DNA of 64,000 nucleotides from contig NZ_VYGV01000028.1 of the NCBI RefSeq assembly GCF_013387465.1, positions 273,501 through 337,500 on the forward strand. Direction: 5' to 3'. Within the stretch, counting starts at the first letter, position 1; every line of letters begins with the position of its first letter. Below the pieces are notes generated by a model that made no database searches, was not told the origin of the DNA, and was given only the letters and a program-made list of their open reading frames with translations. Shown here one piece after another: positions 16,943 through 25,030 of the stretch. Both the position numbers and the translations under genes were made by a program. The stretch is from Hydrogenophaga aromaticivorans. GTDB lineage: Bacteria > Pseudomonadota > Gammaproteobacteria > Burkholderiales > Burkholderiaceae_C.

Positions 16943-17018
16943 GGGTGCTTAGCTCAGTTGGCAGAGCGGCGCCTTTACACGGCGTAGGTCGGCGGTTCGA
17001 CCCCGTCAGCACCCACCA
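16943..17018 (+). tRNA. tRNA-Val (anticodon UAC), intact, CCA encoded
   Basis: The 76-nt cloverleaf is complete: acceptor GGGTGCT paired with AGCACCC, discriminator A and encoded CCA; anticodon stem GCGCC/GGCGT around loop TTTACAC with anticodon TAC; T-loop TTCGACC. It is the only complete tRNA I find in the window. Its last 38 bases are repeated, with one substitution and one deleted C, at 62380-62416, which marks this gene as the probable integration site of the island that begins right after it. Confidence 0.97.
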
Positions 17019-17033
17019 AAAAAACTCAGATAG

Positions 17034-17065
17034 AAAAGGGCTTGGAATAATCCAAGCCCTTTTTT
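17034..17065 (+). terminator. Rho-independent terminator after tRNA-Val
   Basis: A perfect 13-bp stem, AAAAGGGCTTGGA with TCCAAGCCCTTTT around ATAA and followed by further T residues, begins 16 bp after the tRNA CCA. It differs from the second tRNA-type terminator at 62422-62450, so the sequence after the tRNA has probably been replaced by the left end of the island. Confidence 0.85.
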
Positions 17066-17162
17066 CTTGCCCGAAAGCCAACCCAAACAGACGCCAAAAG
17101 ACGCTTCAACCAACCAGGCTATTCGCGCCAGAAAACGCGCTGAGCTGCCCAAGGACTGGGTG

Positions 17163-17382
17163 GCGCCGGACCTGCTGGTGCTCGACGACCTGTTCCTGGC
17201 CCGGCGCATCAGTGAACACGCCGCTGAGGTCCTGCAGGCCCAAGTTGCGCCGCTCGGTGGTGGTCACCTCCAACCGCGTGGTGCAGGACTGGGGCCGGTA
17301 CCTCGGCGACGCCACCATGGCAGCCACCATCTAGGACCGCTTCATGCGCCGCTGCGCGATGCTGGAGTTTGAGGCCGGTGGC
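17163..17382 (+). pseudogene. istB: Remnant of IS21-family helper gene istB
   Basis: Translated pieces match the AAA+ transposition helper IstB, but in two frames. APDLLVLDDLFLARRISEHA lies in one frame (from about 17163). LRRSVVVTSNRVVQDWGRYL and GDATMAATI follow in another from about 17247, then a TAG stop at 17332-17334, then DRFMRRCAMLEFE. Walker B (LLVLDD) and the sensor segment (VVVTSNR) are recognisable. Missing are the 5' half with Walker A, the 3' end, the partner istA and terminal repeats, so this is a dead fragment of an IS21 element at the left edge of the island. Confidence 0.85.
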
Positions 17383-17635
17383 CCAGCCCGCTCGGCAGGA
17401 GCACCTGGTGGACCTTCTGAGGCGCAAGACATCACTGAGCCTGAGTGAGGCCCAGGTGGCATCTCTGGTCATGATGGGGTGCCCTGACAAGCAGATTGCG
17501 AAGGAAATGGGCGTGGGGTTTCCGACTGTCCGTTTCCACGTCTCCAATGCATTCAGGAAGCTGCACGTCGAGAACCGAACGCAGCTGGCGGCCCGTATCC
17601 AGGGGCTGTGCGTGGACACCGTCGAGGTGCATTGA
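17383..17635 (+). pseudogene. LuxR-type DNA-binding domain fragment
   Basis: About 80 residues form a complete LuxR/GerE helix-turn-helix (LSLSEAQVASLVMMGCPDKQ, then IAKEMGVGFPTVRFHVSNAF) and end at a TGA at 17633. No plausible effector domain or ribosome site precedes it, and the frame continues directly out of the istB remnant, so it looks like the C-terminal end of a regulator cut by the IS event. It could still be translated as a small DNA-binding protein. The downstream LysR gene on the other strand is unaffected. Confidence 0.6.
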
Positions 17636-17709
17636 ACGGGGCGTTCCGTTGCCAGGGCACTCACGTCGAGCGAAGTGGCCCTTTGCACCTGGTCATGGGC
17701 CTGCAGCGC

Positions 17710-18636
17710 CTACTGCTTGAACAGCTCGATCACCAGCGCCCGTGCCCAGCGCAGAAAGGGGTCGTGCTCGTGCCGCCGTCCCCAGTGCAGTGACACCGTG
17801 AAGTCCTGTTGTGGCAGGTCGGCGTCCAGCAGGAGAAATTCCTCGCGCGGCTCGAACTCCTGGGCAATCGCCTTGGGGATTACCACCGCCAGATCGGTTG
17901 AGCGCACGATCGCGGGCAAGGCCAGAAAGCTCGATACCCGCAGCCGGATGCGCTCTTCGAGCTGCAGCACGCTCAGGATGCGTTGAGTCTCGCTGTGGGA
18001 ACGCACCGTGACGAAGTCGAATCGGCTCAGCGCGCGGGTGGAGAGGCCGCTTCTTCCCCGTCCACGGATCAGCGGGTGTCCCGCCTTGACCATCAGTGCA
18101 TAGCGGTCCTTGAGCAATTCGATCTTCTGCGTCCCCTGGGTCTGCGGCAGGAAGCCGATGGCCAGGTGCAGATCGCCGTTGTGCAGGGCTTCGGCGATGT
18201 CCTTCTGAGGCCAGGGACTGGCCAGGACCTTGATGCCTGGTGCCCGGGATTGAAGTGTCTGCACCAGCCGGGGCAGGAAACGCATCTCGCCGATGTCGGT
18301 GAGGTGAAGCTTGAGCTCGGCCCGGCTGGTCTGCGGGTGAAACGCGTCGGGCTCGCGCACGCCCTCATCAAGCAGGGCCAGCCCGCCCTGTACCGACCGG
18401 GCCAGACGGTCCGCGCGTTCGGTCGGCTTCACCCCACCGGCCGTGCGCTCGAACAACGGGTCCCGCAGTTCGATGCGCAGCCGGCTCAGTGCCTGGCTGC
18501 AGGCGGGCTGGGACATGCCCAGACGATCAGCGGCATTGCTGATGCTGCGGGCCGCATAGATGGCGTCGAAGACACGGAGCAGGTTCAGGTCCATCGTCAA
18601 ATTATAAGAATCAGGCATGTCACTTAGTAGGCTCAT
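17710..18636 (-). CDS. LysR-family regulator, probably of the mandelate operon
   Basis: N-terminal winged helix (SISNAADRLGMSQPACSQAL) and effector-binding domain of the NodD/LinR branch. Three in-frame ATGs are possible (18636, 18618, 18594). The shortest gives MDLNLLRVFDAIYAARS, the usual N-terminus of this branch; none has a strong ribosome site, and the longest form, 308 residues, is listed. It is divergent from the benzoylformate decarboxylase operon with about 60-100 bp between, the standard arrangement for a LysR protein activating its neighbour. The gap contains AATTGGCGAATT, a candidate operator. Effector likely mandelate or benzoylformate, by context only. Confidence 0.85.
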   Translation of the reverse strand: MSLLSDMPDSYNLTMDLNLLRVFDAIYAARSISNAADRLGMSQPACSQALSRLRIELRDPLFERTAGGVKPTERADRLARSVQGGLALLDEGVREPDAFHPQTSRAELKLHLTDIGEMRFLPRLVQTLQSRAPGIKVLASPWPQKDIAEALHNGDLHLAIGFLPQTQGTQKIELLKDRYALMVKAGHPLIRGRGRSGLSTRALSRFDFVTVRSHSETQRILSVLQLEERIRLRVSSFLALPAIVRSTDLAVVIPKAIAQEFEPREEFLLLDADLPQQDFTVSLHWGRRHEHDPFLRWARALVIELFKQ

Positions 18637-18695
18637 CTAATTGGCGAATTGGGGCCGGGCGCACACACTGCGAGCGTTTTCAGACGAGGAAGCCC

Positions 18696-20318
18696 ATGAA
18701 GCGCAAGACCGCAGCAGAGACAGACCAGCAAGCCCGGCGACCCACCGTGCGGGAGGCCGTGCACCAGTGGATGCGTGACGTCGGCATCGATACCGTGTTC
18801 GGCAACCCGGGTTCGACCGAGCTGCCGATGTTCCGTGACTTCCCCGAAGACTTTCGCTATGTCCTGGGTCTGCAGGAATCGGTCGTCGTGGGCATGGCCG
18901 ACGGCTACGCCCAGACCACCCGCAACGCGGCGCTGGTGAACCTGCATTCGGCGGCGGGGGTGGGGCATGCGATGGGCAACATCTTCACCGCCTTCAAGAA
19001 CCAGACCCCACTGGTCGTCACGGCCGGGCAGCAGGCGCGCTCGATCCTGCCGTTCGACCCGTTCCTGTTTGCGGCGCAGGCCACCGACCTGCCCAAGCCC
19101 TACGTCAAGTGGGCCTGTGAGCCGGCGCGTGCCGAGGACGTGCCGCTGGCGCTGGCCCGGGCCTACCACCTGGCCATGCAACCGCCCTGCGGACCGGTGT
19201 TCGTGTCGATTCCGGCTGACGACTGGGACAAGCCCAGCGCCTGGGTGCCGCCCCGCACCGTGACCCGCTCCATCGCGCCGGACCCGGTGGCCATCCGTGC
19301 CGTGGCCAAGGCCCTGGACAAGGCCAAACGCCCGGCCATCGTGGCGGGCACAGGTGTGGACCGCGATGGCGCGGTGAATCTGCTGGTGACCCTGGCCGAG
19401 CAGCACCGGGCCGCGGTCTACACCGCACCCATGAGTGCACGCTGCGGTTTTCCCGAGAACCACGACCTGTTCGGTGGTTTTCTGCCGGCCATGCGCGAGC
19501 GCATCGTGGCGACCCTGGCCGAGTACGACCTGGTGCTGGTGCTCGGGGCGCCCGCGTTCTCCTACCACGTGGAAGGGGAGGGGCCGCATGTGCCCGAGGG
19601 CACGGCCCTGTGGCAGATCGTGGACGACCCGCACACGGCGGCCTGGACGCCTGGTGGCAACAGTGTCGTCGCGAGTCTGGATCTGGCCATTGCGGCCCTG
19701 ATCGACGGCACCAAGACCGTCAAGCGGCGGGCTCCACCCCGGCGCCAGCGGGCCAGCCCGGAAGAGGCCGGTCAGCCGATGAGCGTGGCCTACGTCCTGC
19801 AGACGCTGCACGGAGTGCGGGGTGATCAGGATGTGGTGGTCGAAGAAGCGCCCGGTTCGCGTGGCGTGATGCAGCAGAACCTGCCCATGAACGGCGCGGA
19901 CAGCTTCTACACCATGGCCAGCGGTGGCCTGGGCTACGGCATGCCGGCGGCGGTCGGTGTCGCGCTGGGTCGCCAACGCAAGCGGCTCAAGGGCCGCACG
20001 ATCGCACTCATGGGTGATGGATCGAGCATGTATTCGATCCAGGCGCTGTACGCCGCTTCGCAACTGGGGTTGCCGATCACCTTCGTCATCCTGAACAACC
20101 GGCGCTACGCCGCGCTGCAGGACTTTGCGCCGGTGTTCGGTTACGCCAAGGGGGAAAAGCCCGCGGGCACCGATCTGCCCCACCTCGACTTCGTGTCGCT
20201 GGCCAACGGGCAGGGCGTACCGGCCAGTCGGGTCGAACGACCGGAGCAACTGAGAAAGAGCCTGGAGACCGCCCTGGCGGCCAAGGGGCCCTATCTCGTT
20301 GAACTGGTCGTCAGTTGA
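18696..20318 (+). CDS. mdlC: Benzoylformate decarboxylase (ThDP-dependent)
   Basis: Decarboxylates benzoylformate to benzaldehyde, the central step of mandelate degradation. The 540-residue product has the three-domain ThDP-enzyme layout. Residues known to matter in the Pseudomonas putida enzyme (Ser26, Glu47, His70, His281) are all present: Ser40 in GNPGSTELP, Glu61 in LGLQESVVVG, His84 in NLHSAAG and His291 in PAFSYHVEGEG. The ThDP/Mg motif runs from GDGSSMYSIQAL to VILNNRRYAAL. The N-terminus carries about 14 extra polar residues; the ATG has the ribosome site GAGGAAG. First gene of a five-gene operon with aldehyde dehydrogenase, ketopantoate-reductase-like, DctP and mandelate dehydrogenase genes. 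Confidence 0.92.
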   Translation: MKRKTAAETDQQARRPTVREAVHQWMRDVGIDTVFGNPGSTELPMFRDFPEDFRYVLGLQESVVVGMADGYAQTTRNAALVNLHSAAGVGHAMGNIFTAFKNQTPLVVTAGQQARSILPFDPFLFAAQATDLPKPYVKWACEPARAEDVPLALARAYHLAMQPPCGPVFVSIPADDWDKPSAWVPPRTVTRSIAPDPVAIRAVAKALDKAKRPAIVAGTGVDRDGAVNLLVTLAEQHRAAVYTAPMSARCGFPENHDLFGGFLPAMRERIVATLAEYDLVLVLGAPAFSYHVEGEGPHVPEGTALWQIVDDPHTAAWTPGGNSVVASLDLAIAALIDGTKTVKRRAPPRRQRASPEEAGQPMSVAYVLQTLHGVRGDQDVVVEEAPGSRGVMQQNLPMNGADSFYTMASGGLGYGMPAAVGVALGRQRKRLKGRTIALMGDGSSMYSIQALYAASQLGLPITFVILNNRRYAALQDFAPVFGYAKGEKPAGTDLPHLDFVSLANGQGVPASRVERPEQLRKSLETALAAKGPYLVELVVS

Positions 20319-20358
20319 TCACCGCCTCTTACAACCAATCACCTTCCAGGAGACAAAC

Positions 20359-21810
20359 ATGACCACCATCAACATGCTCATCAACGGCGAAGCCGTGCAG
20401 GCGCAAAGCGGCGCGACCTTCACCCGTTCCAACCCGCTGGACGGCCAGGTGGCCACCACGGCGCCTGCCGCCTCCGTGCAGGATGCGGTGGCTGCGGTCG
20501 AGGCCGCCTCTGCGGCTTTCCCGGCCTGGGCCGCCACCTCGCCCGGTGAACGCCGCGCCCTGCTGCTCAAGGCCGCCCACGCGCTGGAAGCCAAGGCGGC
20601 CGAGTTCACCGCCGCGATGGCCGCCGAGATCGGTGCTTCTGGTCTCTGGGCTGGCTTCAACGTGCACCTGGCCGCCGACATGCTGGTCGAGGCCGCATCG
20701 CTGACCACCCAGATCAACGGCCAGGTGATTCCCTCCAACGTGCCCGGCAACCTGGCCATGGCCACCCGGCAGGCCGCTGGCGTGGTGCTCGGCATGGCGC
20801 CCTGGAACGCCCCGGTGATCCTGGGCGTGCGTGCGGTGGCTGTGCCGCTGGCCTGCGGCAACACCGTGGTGCTCAAGGGCAGCGAGCTGTGCCCGGCGAC
20901 CCACGGTCTGATCATCCAGGCGCTGCAGGAAGCCGGCCTGCCCAAGGGTGTCGTCAACTTCGTGACCAACGCGCCGGCCGACGCGGCCGAAGTGGTGGAA
21001 GCCATGATCGCCCACCCCGCTGTGCGGCGCGTGAACTTCACCGGCTCGACCCACGTCGGCCGCATCATCGCCACCAAGTGTGCCACCCACCTCAAGGCGT
21101 CAGTGCTGGAGCTCGGCGGCAAGGCGCCCCTGCTGGTGCTCGACGACGCCGACCTGGATGCGGCCGTCAACGGTGCCGCCTTCGGCGCCTTCGCCAACTC
21201 GGGCCAGATCTGCATGTCCACCGAGCGCATCGTCGTTGACAGCAAGATTGCCGACGCGTTTGTGGGCAAGCTCGCGGCGAAGGCCCAGGCCCTGCCGCTG
21301 GGCGACCCACGCCAGGGCCCGGTGGTGCTGGGCTCGGTGGTCGACATGCGCACCGTCCATCGCGTCAACGAACTGATCGACGATGCGGTGGCCAAGGGTG
21401 CCAAGCTGGTCTGCGGCGGCAAGGCCGAGAACACGCTGATGCCGGCCACGCTGCTGGACCACGTGACGCGCGAGATGCGCATCTACAGCGAAGAGACCTT
21501 CGCGCCGGTCAAGGCCATCGTGCGGGTGGACGGTGAAGAGGCCGCCATTGCCTGCGCCAACGACAACGCCTTCGGTTTGTCTGCCGCGGTCTTCACCGCC
21601 GACACCGCGCGCGGCTGGCGCGTGGCCCAGCGCATCGAGTCGGGCATCTGCCATGTGAACGGCCCCACGGTGCACGACGAGGCGCAGATGCCCTTTGGCG
21701 GCGTCAAGGCCAGCGGCTGGGGACGCTTCGGTGGCCAGGCCGGCATCGAGGCCTTCACCGACCTGCGCTGGATCACGCTGCAGACCACGCCGCGCCACTA
21801 CCCGTTCTGA
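20359..21810 (+). CDS. NAD(P)-dependent aldehyde dehydrogenase, probable benzaldehyde dehydrogenase
   Basis: Oxidises an aromatic aldehyde to the acid, here most likely benzaldehyde to benzoate. The 483-residue protein has the general base Glu251 (ELGGK) and the catalytic Cys285 (SGQICMSTER), the Rossmann motif NFTGSTHVGR and the usual C-terminal hinge MPFGGVKASGWGRFGG. The sequence style (MAPWNAPVILGVRAVAVPLA) fits the vanillin/salicylaldehyde/benzaldehyde dehydrogenase group. The start at 20359 follows a CAGGAGA ribosome site. It lies 40 bp after mdlC, and the pathway position fits MdlD's role in P. putida although the subfamily may differ. Confidence 0.9.
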   Translation: MTTINMLINGEAVQAQSGATFTRSNPLDGQVATTAPAASVQDAVAAVEAASAAFPAWAATSPGERRALLLKAAHALEAKAAEFTAAMAAEIGASGLWAGFNVHLAADMLVEAASLTTQINGQVIPSNVPGNLAMATRQAAGVVLGMAPWNAPVILGVRAVAVPLACGNTVVLKGSELCPATHGLIIQALQEAGLPKGVVNFVTNAPADAAEVVEAMIAHPAVRRVNFTGSTHVGRIIATKCATHLKASVLELGGKAPLLVLDDADLDAAVNGAAFGAFANSGQICMSTERIVVDSKIADAFVGKLAAKAQALPLGDPRQGPVVLGSVVDMRTVHRVNELIDDAVAKGAKLVCGGKAENTLMPATLLDHVTREMRIYSEETFAPVKAIVRVDGEEAAIACANDNAFGLSAAVFTADTARGWRVAQRIESGICHVNGPTVHDEAQMPFGGVKASGWGRFGGQAGIEAFTDLRWITLQTTPRHYPF

Positions 21811-21817
21811 GCGCGCC

Positions 21818-22735
21818 ATGAACGTCACCATCCTGGGGGCAGGGGCCATGGGCTCCCTGTTCGGCGGTCTGCTGGCCGCGCAGGGCCACACCGTGGAACT
21901 GCTGGACGTCAACGAACGGCACATCGGCGAAATCCAGCGTGCGGGCCTGACCCTCGATACGGACCAGGGCTCCCAGAACATGCGGGTGAAGGCCTGCCGA
22001 CCCGAGCAGGGGACAACCCCGCCCGACTGGCTGATCGTCTTCACCAAGACGCTGCACACCGACAGCGCCCTGCGCGCCGCGCAGCACCTGATCGGACCTC
22101 ATACCTGTGTGCTCAGCCTGCAGAACGGGCTGGGCAATGTCGAGAAGCTGCAGGCCTTCGTGCCTCGCGAGCGGATTGCCATCGGGGTCACCACGGTGCC
22201 GGCCGACATGAAGGGCCCCGGTCATGTGCAGTCGCACGGCAATGGCCACAGCCGCTTCATGTCGGCGGACGGGCAGCGCAACCCCGCGCTGGTCCAGCTG
22301 GCGGCGGATTTCAACCAGGCCGGCCTGAGTTGCGAGCTGGACGACCAGGTGCTGGCCGCCATCTGGCGCAAGGTGGCCTTCAACGCGGCGCTCAACGGCA
22401 TCTGCGCGGTCACCGGCAGCACGGTGGGCCAGCTCGGCCAGCACCCGGACACCCGGGCCCTGGTGCACCGGACCTCGCAGGAAGTCATCGACGTGGCGCG
22501 GGCCGCGGGTGTTCTGGTGGATGCCGACGGCGTGCACCACGACCTCGACCACGCCATGGAACACCATGTGCACCACAAGCCCTCGATGCTGCAGGACCTG
22601 CTGGCCCGGCGGCCGACCGAGGTCGACGCCATCAACGGCCAAGTCCGCGCGCACGGCGAACGGCTCGGTGTTCCCACACCTTGCGTGTCCACCCTGCACA
22701 CCCTGGTCAAGCAGATGGAGGCGACGGCGTCCTGA
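21818..22735 (+). CDS. Ketopantoate reductase (PanE/ApbA) family protein, possible D-mandelate dehydrogenase
   Basis: A 305-residue NAD(P)H-dependent 2-hydroxy/2-keto acid oxidoreductase. It has the N-terminal GAGAMGSLFGG dinucleotide loop, Asn103 (LQNGLGN), catalytic Lys185 (AIWRKVAFNAALN) and Glu268 (RRPTEVDAINGQV), so it should be active. Its place inside a mandelate operon, seven bases after the aldehyde dehydrogenase, suggests a substrate other than ketopantoate. Enterococcal D-mandelate dehydrogenases belong to this same family, so it may oxidise D-mandelate to benzoylformate, covering the enantiomer that the FMN enzyme (MdlB) cannot use. A true pantothenate role remains possible. No mandelate racemase gene is present. 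Confidence 0.8.
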   Translation: MNVTILGAGAMGSLFGGLLAAQGHTVELLDVNERHIGEIQRAGLTLDTDQGSQNMRVKACRPEQGTTPPDWLIVFTKTLHTDSALRAAQHLIGPHTCVLSLQNGLGNVEKLQAFVPRERIAIGVTTVPADMKGPGHVQSHGNGHSRFMSADGQRNPALVQLAADFNQAGLSCELDDQVLAAIWRKVAFNAALNGICAVTGSTVGQLGQHPDTRALVHRTSQEVIDVARAAGVLVDADGVHHDLDHAMEHHVHHKPSMLQDLLARRPTEVDAINGQVRAHGERLGVPTPCVSTLHTLVKQMEATAS

Positions 22736-22740
22736 CGCCG
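22725..22740 (+). other. Intercistronic hairpin over the stop codon of the ketopantoate-reductase-like gene
   Basis: CGGCGT and ACGCCG form a 6-bp stem with a CCTG loop, spanning the TGA stop at 22733. No T-run follows, so it is not a standard terminator. It precedes a perfect tandem repeat and the DctP gene and could stabilise or process the mRNA. Confidence 0.35.
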
Positions 22741-22747
22741 GGTGCCT

Positions 22748-22785
22748 GTCCGATCCCCCCATTTCAGTCCGATCCCCCCATTTCA
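22748..22785. repeat. Perfect 2 x 19-bp tandem duplication
   Basis: GTCCGATCCCCCCATTTCA occurs twice head to tail with no mismatch, between the ketopantoate-reductase-like and DctP genes. Lack of divergence suggests a recent slippage duplication. It does not disturb the ribosome site AAGGAGAC before DctP. Confidence 0.9.
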
Positions 22786-22805
22786 TTCACTCTGAAGGAG
22801 ACAAC

Positions 22806-23858
22806 ATGAGCACTACGACATTCATGCCCAAGGCCGCACTGGCCGGAATTTTCGCGGCGCTGACCGCCGCGGCGGCACTGCCCGCCGCCGCCCAGCAGGT
22901 GACGCTGCGCGTGCACCACTTCCTGCCGCCCACCTCCAGCGCGCACGTCAAGCTCATCCAGCCCTGGTGCGACAAGATCGCCAAGGAATCGGCCGACCGC
23001 CTGAAGTGCCAGATCTTCCCGTCCATGCAACTGGGCGGTGCCCCGGGCCAGCTGTACGACCAGGTCAAGGACGGAGTGGTGGACGTCGTCTGGACCGTGC
23101 CCACCTATGCGGCGGGCCGTTTCACCAAGTCCGAAGTGTTCGAGCTGCCCTGGATGGCCAGCTCCGCCAAGGCCGGCAGTCAGGCGCTGTGGACCTATGT
23201 CGACAAGAACGCCCAAGACGAGTTCAAGGGCGTGCATCGACTCTTCATGCACGTGCACGATGGCGCGCTGTTCCACTTCAAGGACAAGAAGCCCCAGACC
23301 CTGGAAGACTTCAAGGGTCTGAAGATCCGGGCGGCGACGCGCTCGAACGCCCGCATGATTTCTGCGCTGGGGGCGACACCGGTGGCCATGCCGCTGCCTG
23401 CGGTGCCCGAGGCCCTGTCCAAGAGCGTGGTCGATGGGGCTGCCGTGCCCTGGGAAGGTACCCCCGCAATCCGTCTGGCCGAACTGGCCAAGTACCATCT
23501 GGACGTGCCGGACGGTGTGCCGCGCATCTCGAACACCATCTTCCTGTTCGGCATGAACGAGCAGAAGTACAACGCGCTGCCCGCCGACCTGAAAAAGGTG
23601 ATCGACAACAACACCGGCCTGGCCACTTCCGCATGGGCCGGTGAGGTGGGGTTCGACGCCGTGGTCGAGACCTACAAGAAGGCGGCCAAGGACGCTGGCG
23701 GCACCCTGGTGAACCTGAGCCCCGCGGAGTACCAGCGCTGGGTCAAGGCGACAGACTCCGTGGATGATGACTGGTTGAAGGAGGCCGCCGCCAAGGGCGC
23801 CGACGGCAAGAAGCTGCTGGAAGAGGCGCGTGCGCTGGTCAAGCAGTTCAGCAAGTGA
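22806..23858 (+). CDS. TRAP-type transporter periplasmic solute-binding protein (DctP family), orphan
   Basis: Captures an organic acid in the periplasm for a TRAP transporter. The 350-residue protein has a cleavable signal peptide ending ALPAAAQ, the DctP core (LKIRAATRSNARMISALGAT) containing the carboxylate-binding arginine, and the downstream VPEALSKSVVDGAAVPWEG segment. It lies within the mandelate operon, so an aromatic 2-hydroxy or 2-keto acid is the likely ligand. No DctQ or DctM membrane genes occur in the window, so it must share a membrane unit encoded elsewhere or act as a sensor. Confidence 0.9.
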   Translation: MSTTTFMPKAALAGIFAALTAAAALPAAAQQVTLRVHHFLPPTSSAHVKLIQPWCDKIAKESADRLKCQIFPSMQLGGAPGQLYDQVKDGVVDVVWTVPTYAAGRFTKSEVFELPWMASSAKAGSQALWTYVDKNAQDEFKGVHRLFMHVHDGALFHFKDKKPQTLEDFKGLKIRAATRSNARMISALGATPVAMPLPAVPEALSKSVVDGAAVPWEGTPAIRLAELAKYHLDVPDGVPRISNTIFLFGMNEQKYNALPADLKKVIDNNTGLATSAWAGEVGFDAVVETYKKAAKDAGGTLVNLSPAEYQRWVKATDSVDDDWLKEAAAKGADGKKLLEEARALVKQFSK

Positions 23859-25030
23859 ACACCCGGCGCGCTGCTGACATGTTGAACGTGAATGACTGGA
23901 GAGCGGCGGCGCGCCGGACCCTTCCGCGCTTTGTCTACGAGTATGTGGACGGCGCGGCCGAAGACGAGCGGTGTCTTGCGCGCAACCGCAGCGCGCTGGA
24001 CGCCGTCTCGCTGACGCCGCGCATCTTGCGAGACACCCGCCGTATCGACCCCGCGGTTTCCCTGTTTGATCAGACCTGGGCCCAGCCCTTTGCCATCGCC
24101 CCCACGGGTCTGAACGGTTTGATCCGACCGGGCGGTGACCTCATGGGTGCGGCCGCGGCACAAACCATGGGCGTGCCATTTGTCCTGTCGACGGCATCGA
24201 ACGAACGACTGGAAGCGGTGCGCGAGGCAGCGCCTCAAGCGCAGTTGTGGCTGCAGCTGTATGTGATGGAGGACCGCAGCGTCGCCGAGCAGTTGCTGCG
24301 GCGTGCCAAGGCCGCGAAGTTCTCGGCGCTGGTGCTGACCGTGGACGTCCCTGTGAGCGGCTCGCGCGAGAAAGACATCCGCAATGGTTTCAAGGTGCCA
24401 TTCAAACCGTCTCTTCCACTGGCAATGGACCTGATGCGCCATCCTGCCTGGTCACTGCGCCAGGCCATGGGTGGTGGTCCGAAATTCGTCAACCTGGTGG
24501 AAGACACCAAGGCCAGGATGTCTGCCCAGGCCCAGGCCGCGCTGTTGGCCCGCGCCATGGACCGTGGTCTGGACTGGGCCTCGTTGTCCTGGTTGAGACG
24601 GCACTGGGATGGCCCCTTGTTGGTCAAGGGCGTTCTTCACCCCGTGGACGCGCGGCGTGCGCAGCAAGAAGGTGTCGATGCACTGATTGTTTCCAATCAC
24701 GGGGCACGGCAGCTGGACGTTGCGCCCACATCCATTGATCAGTTGCCACGTGTGGTGGATGCCGTTCGTGGGGCCATTCCCGTGTTGATGGACAGTGGCA
24801 TCCGTCGCGGTTCGGATGTGGCACGGGCTCTGGCCCAGGGGGCACATGCCGTGTTGATCGGACGGCCCGTGTTGTATGGACTGGCGGTCAAAGGACAGGC
24901 CGGCATTGAGCGCGTCCTGACAACGCTGGCCAGCGAATTGGAGCGCACGATGATCTTGCTGGGTGAGACCGACATCGCCGCGTTGCGTGTCAGTCGATCG
25001 CCAGCAGACCCGTGCCAGGGTGGCAGTTGA
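23855..25030 (+). CDS. mdlB: (S)-Mandelate dehydrogenase, FMN-dependent 2-hydroxyacid dehydrogenase family
   Basis: Oxidises L-(S)-mandelate to benzoylformate at the inner membrane. Active-site residues of the family are present: Tyr136 (LWLQLYV), Lys258 (LLVKGVLH), His282 and Arg285 (SNHGARQLD) and the FMN loop PTGLNG (83-88). Sequence style around these sites resembles P. putida MdlB closely (VLSTASN, DSGIRRGSDVARALAQGAHAVL split over two blocks). The start is uncertain: GTG at 23855 overlaps the DctP stop by four bases, while ATG at 23879 gives a length nearer the family's; neither has a clear ribosome site. Its last 41 bp overlap the convergent aldoxime dehydratase gene. Glycolate or lactate oxidation is the main alternative. 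Confidence 0.85.
   Translation: MNTRRAADMLNVNDWRAAARRTLPRFVYEYVDGAAEDERCLARNRSALDAVSLTPRILRDTRRIDPAVSLFDQTWAQPFAIAPTGLNGLIRPGGDLMGAAAAQTMGVPFVLSTASNERLEAVREAAPQAQLWLQLYVMEDRSVAEQLLRRAKAAKFSALVLTVDVPVSGSREKDIRNGFKVPFKPSLPLAMDLMRHPAWSLRQAMGGGPKFVNLVEDTKARMSAQAQAALLARAMDRGLDWASLSWLRRHWDGPLLVKGVLHPVDARRAQQEGVDALIVSNHGARQLDVAPTSIDQLPRVVDAVRGAIPVLMDSGIRRGSDVARALAQGAHAVLIGRPVLYGLAVKGQAGIERVLTTLASELERTMILLGETDIAALRVSRSPADPCQGGS

Noticed and set aside
17019..17162. Possible integrase gene end next to tRNA-Val
   Set aside because: No tyrosine-recombinase motifs (R..HxxR..Y) are found in any frame of this stretch.
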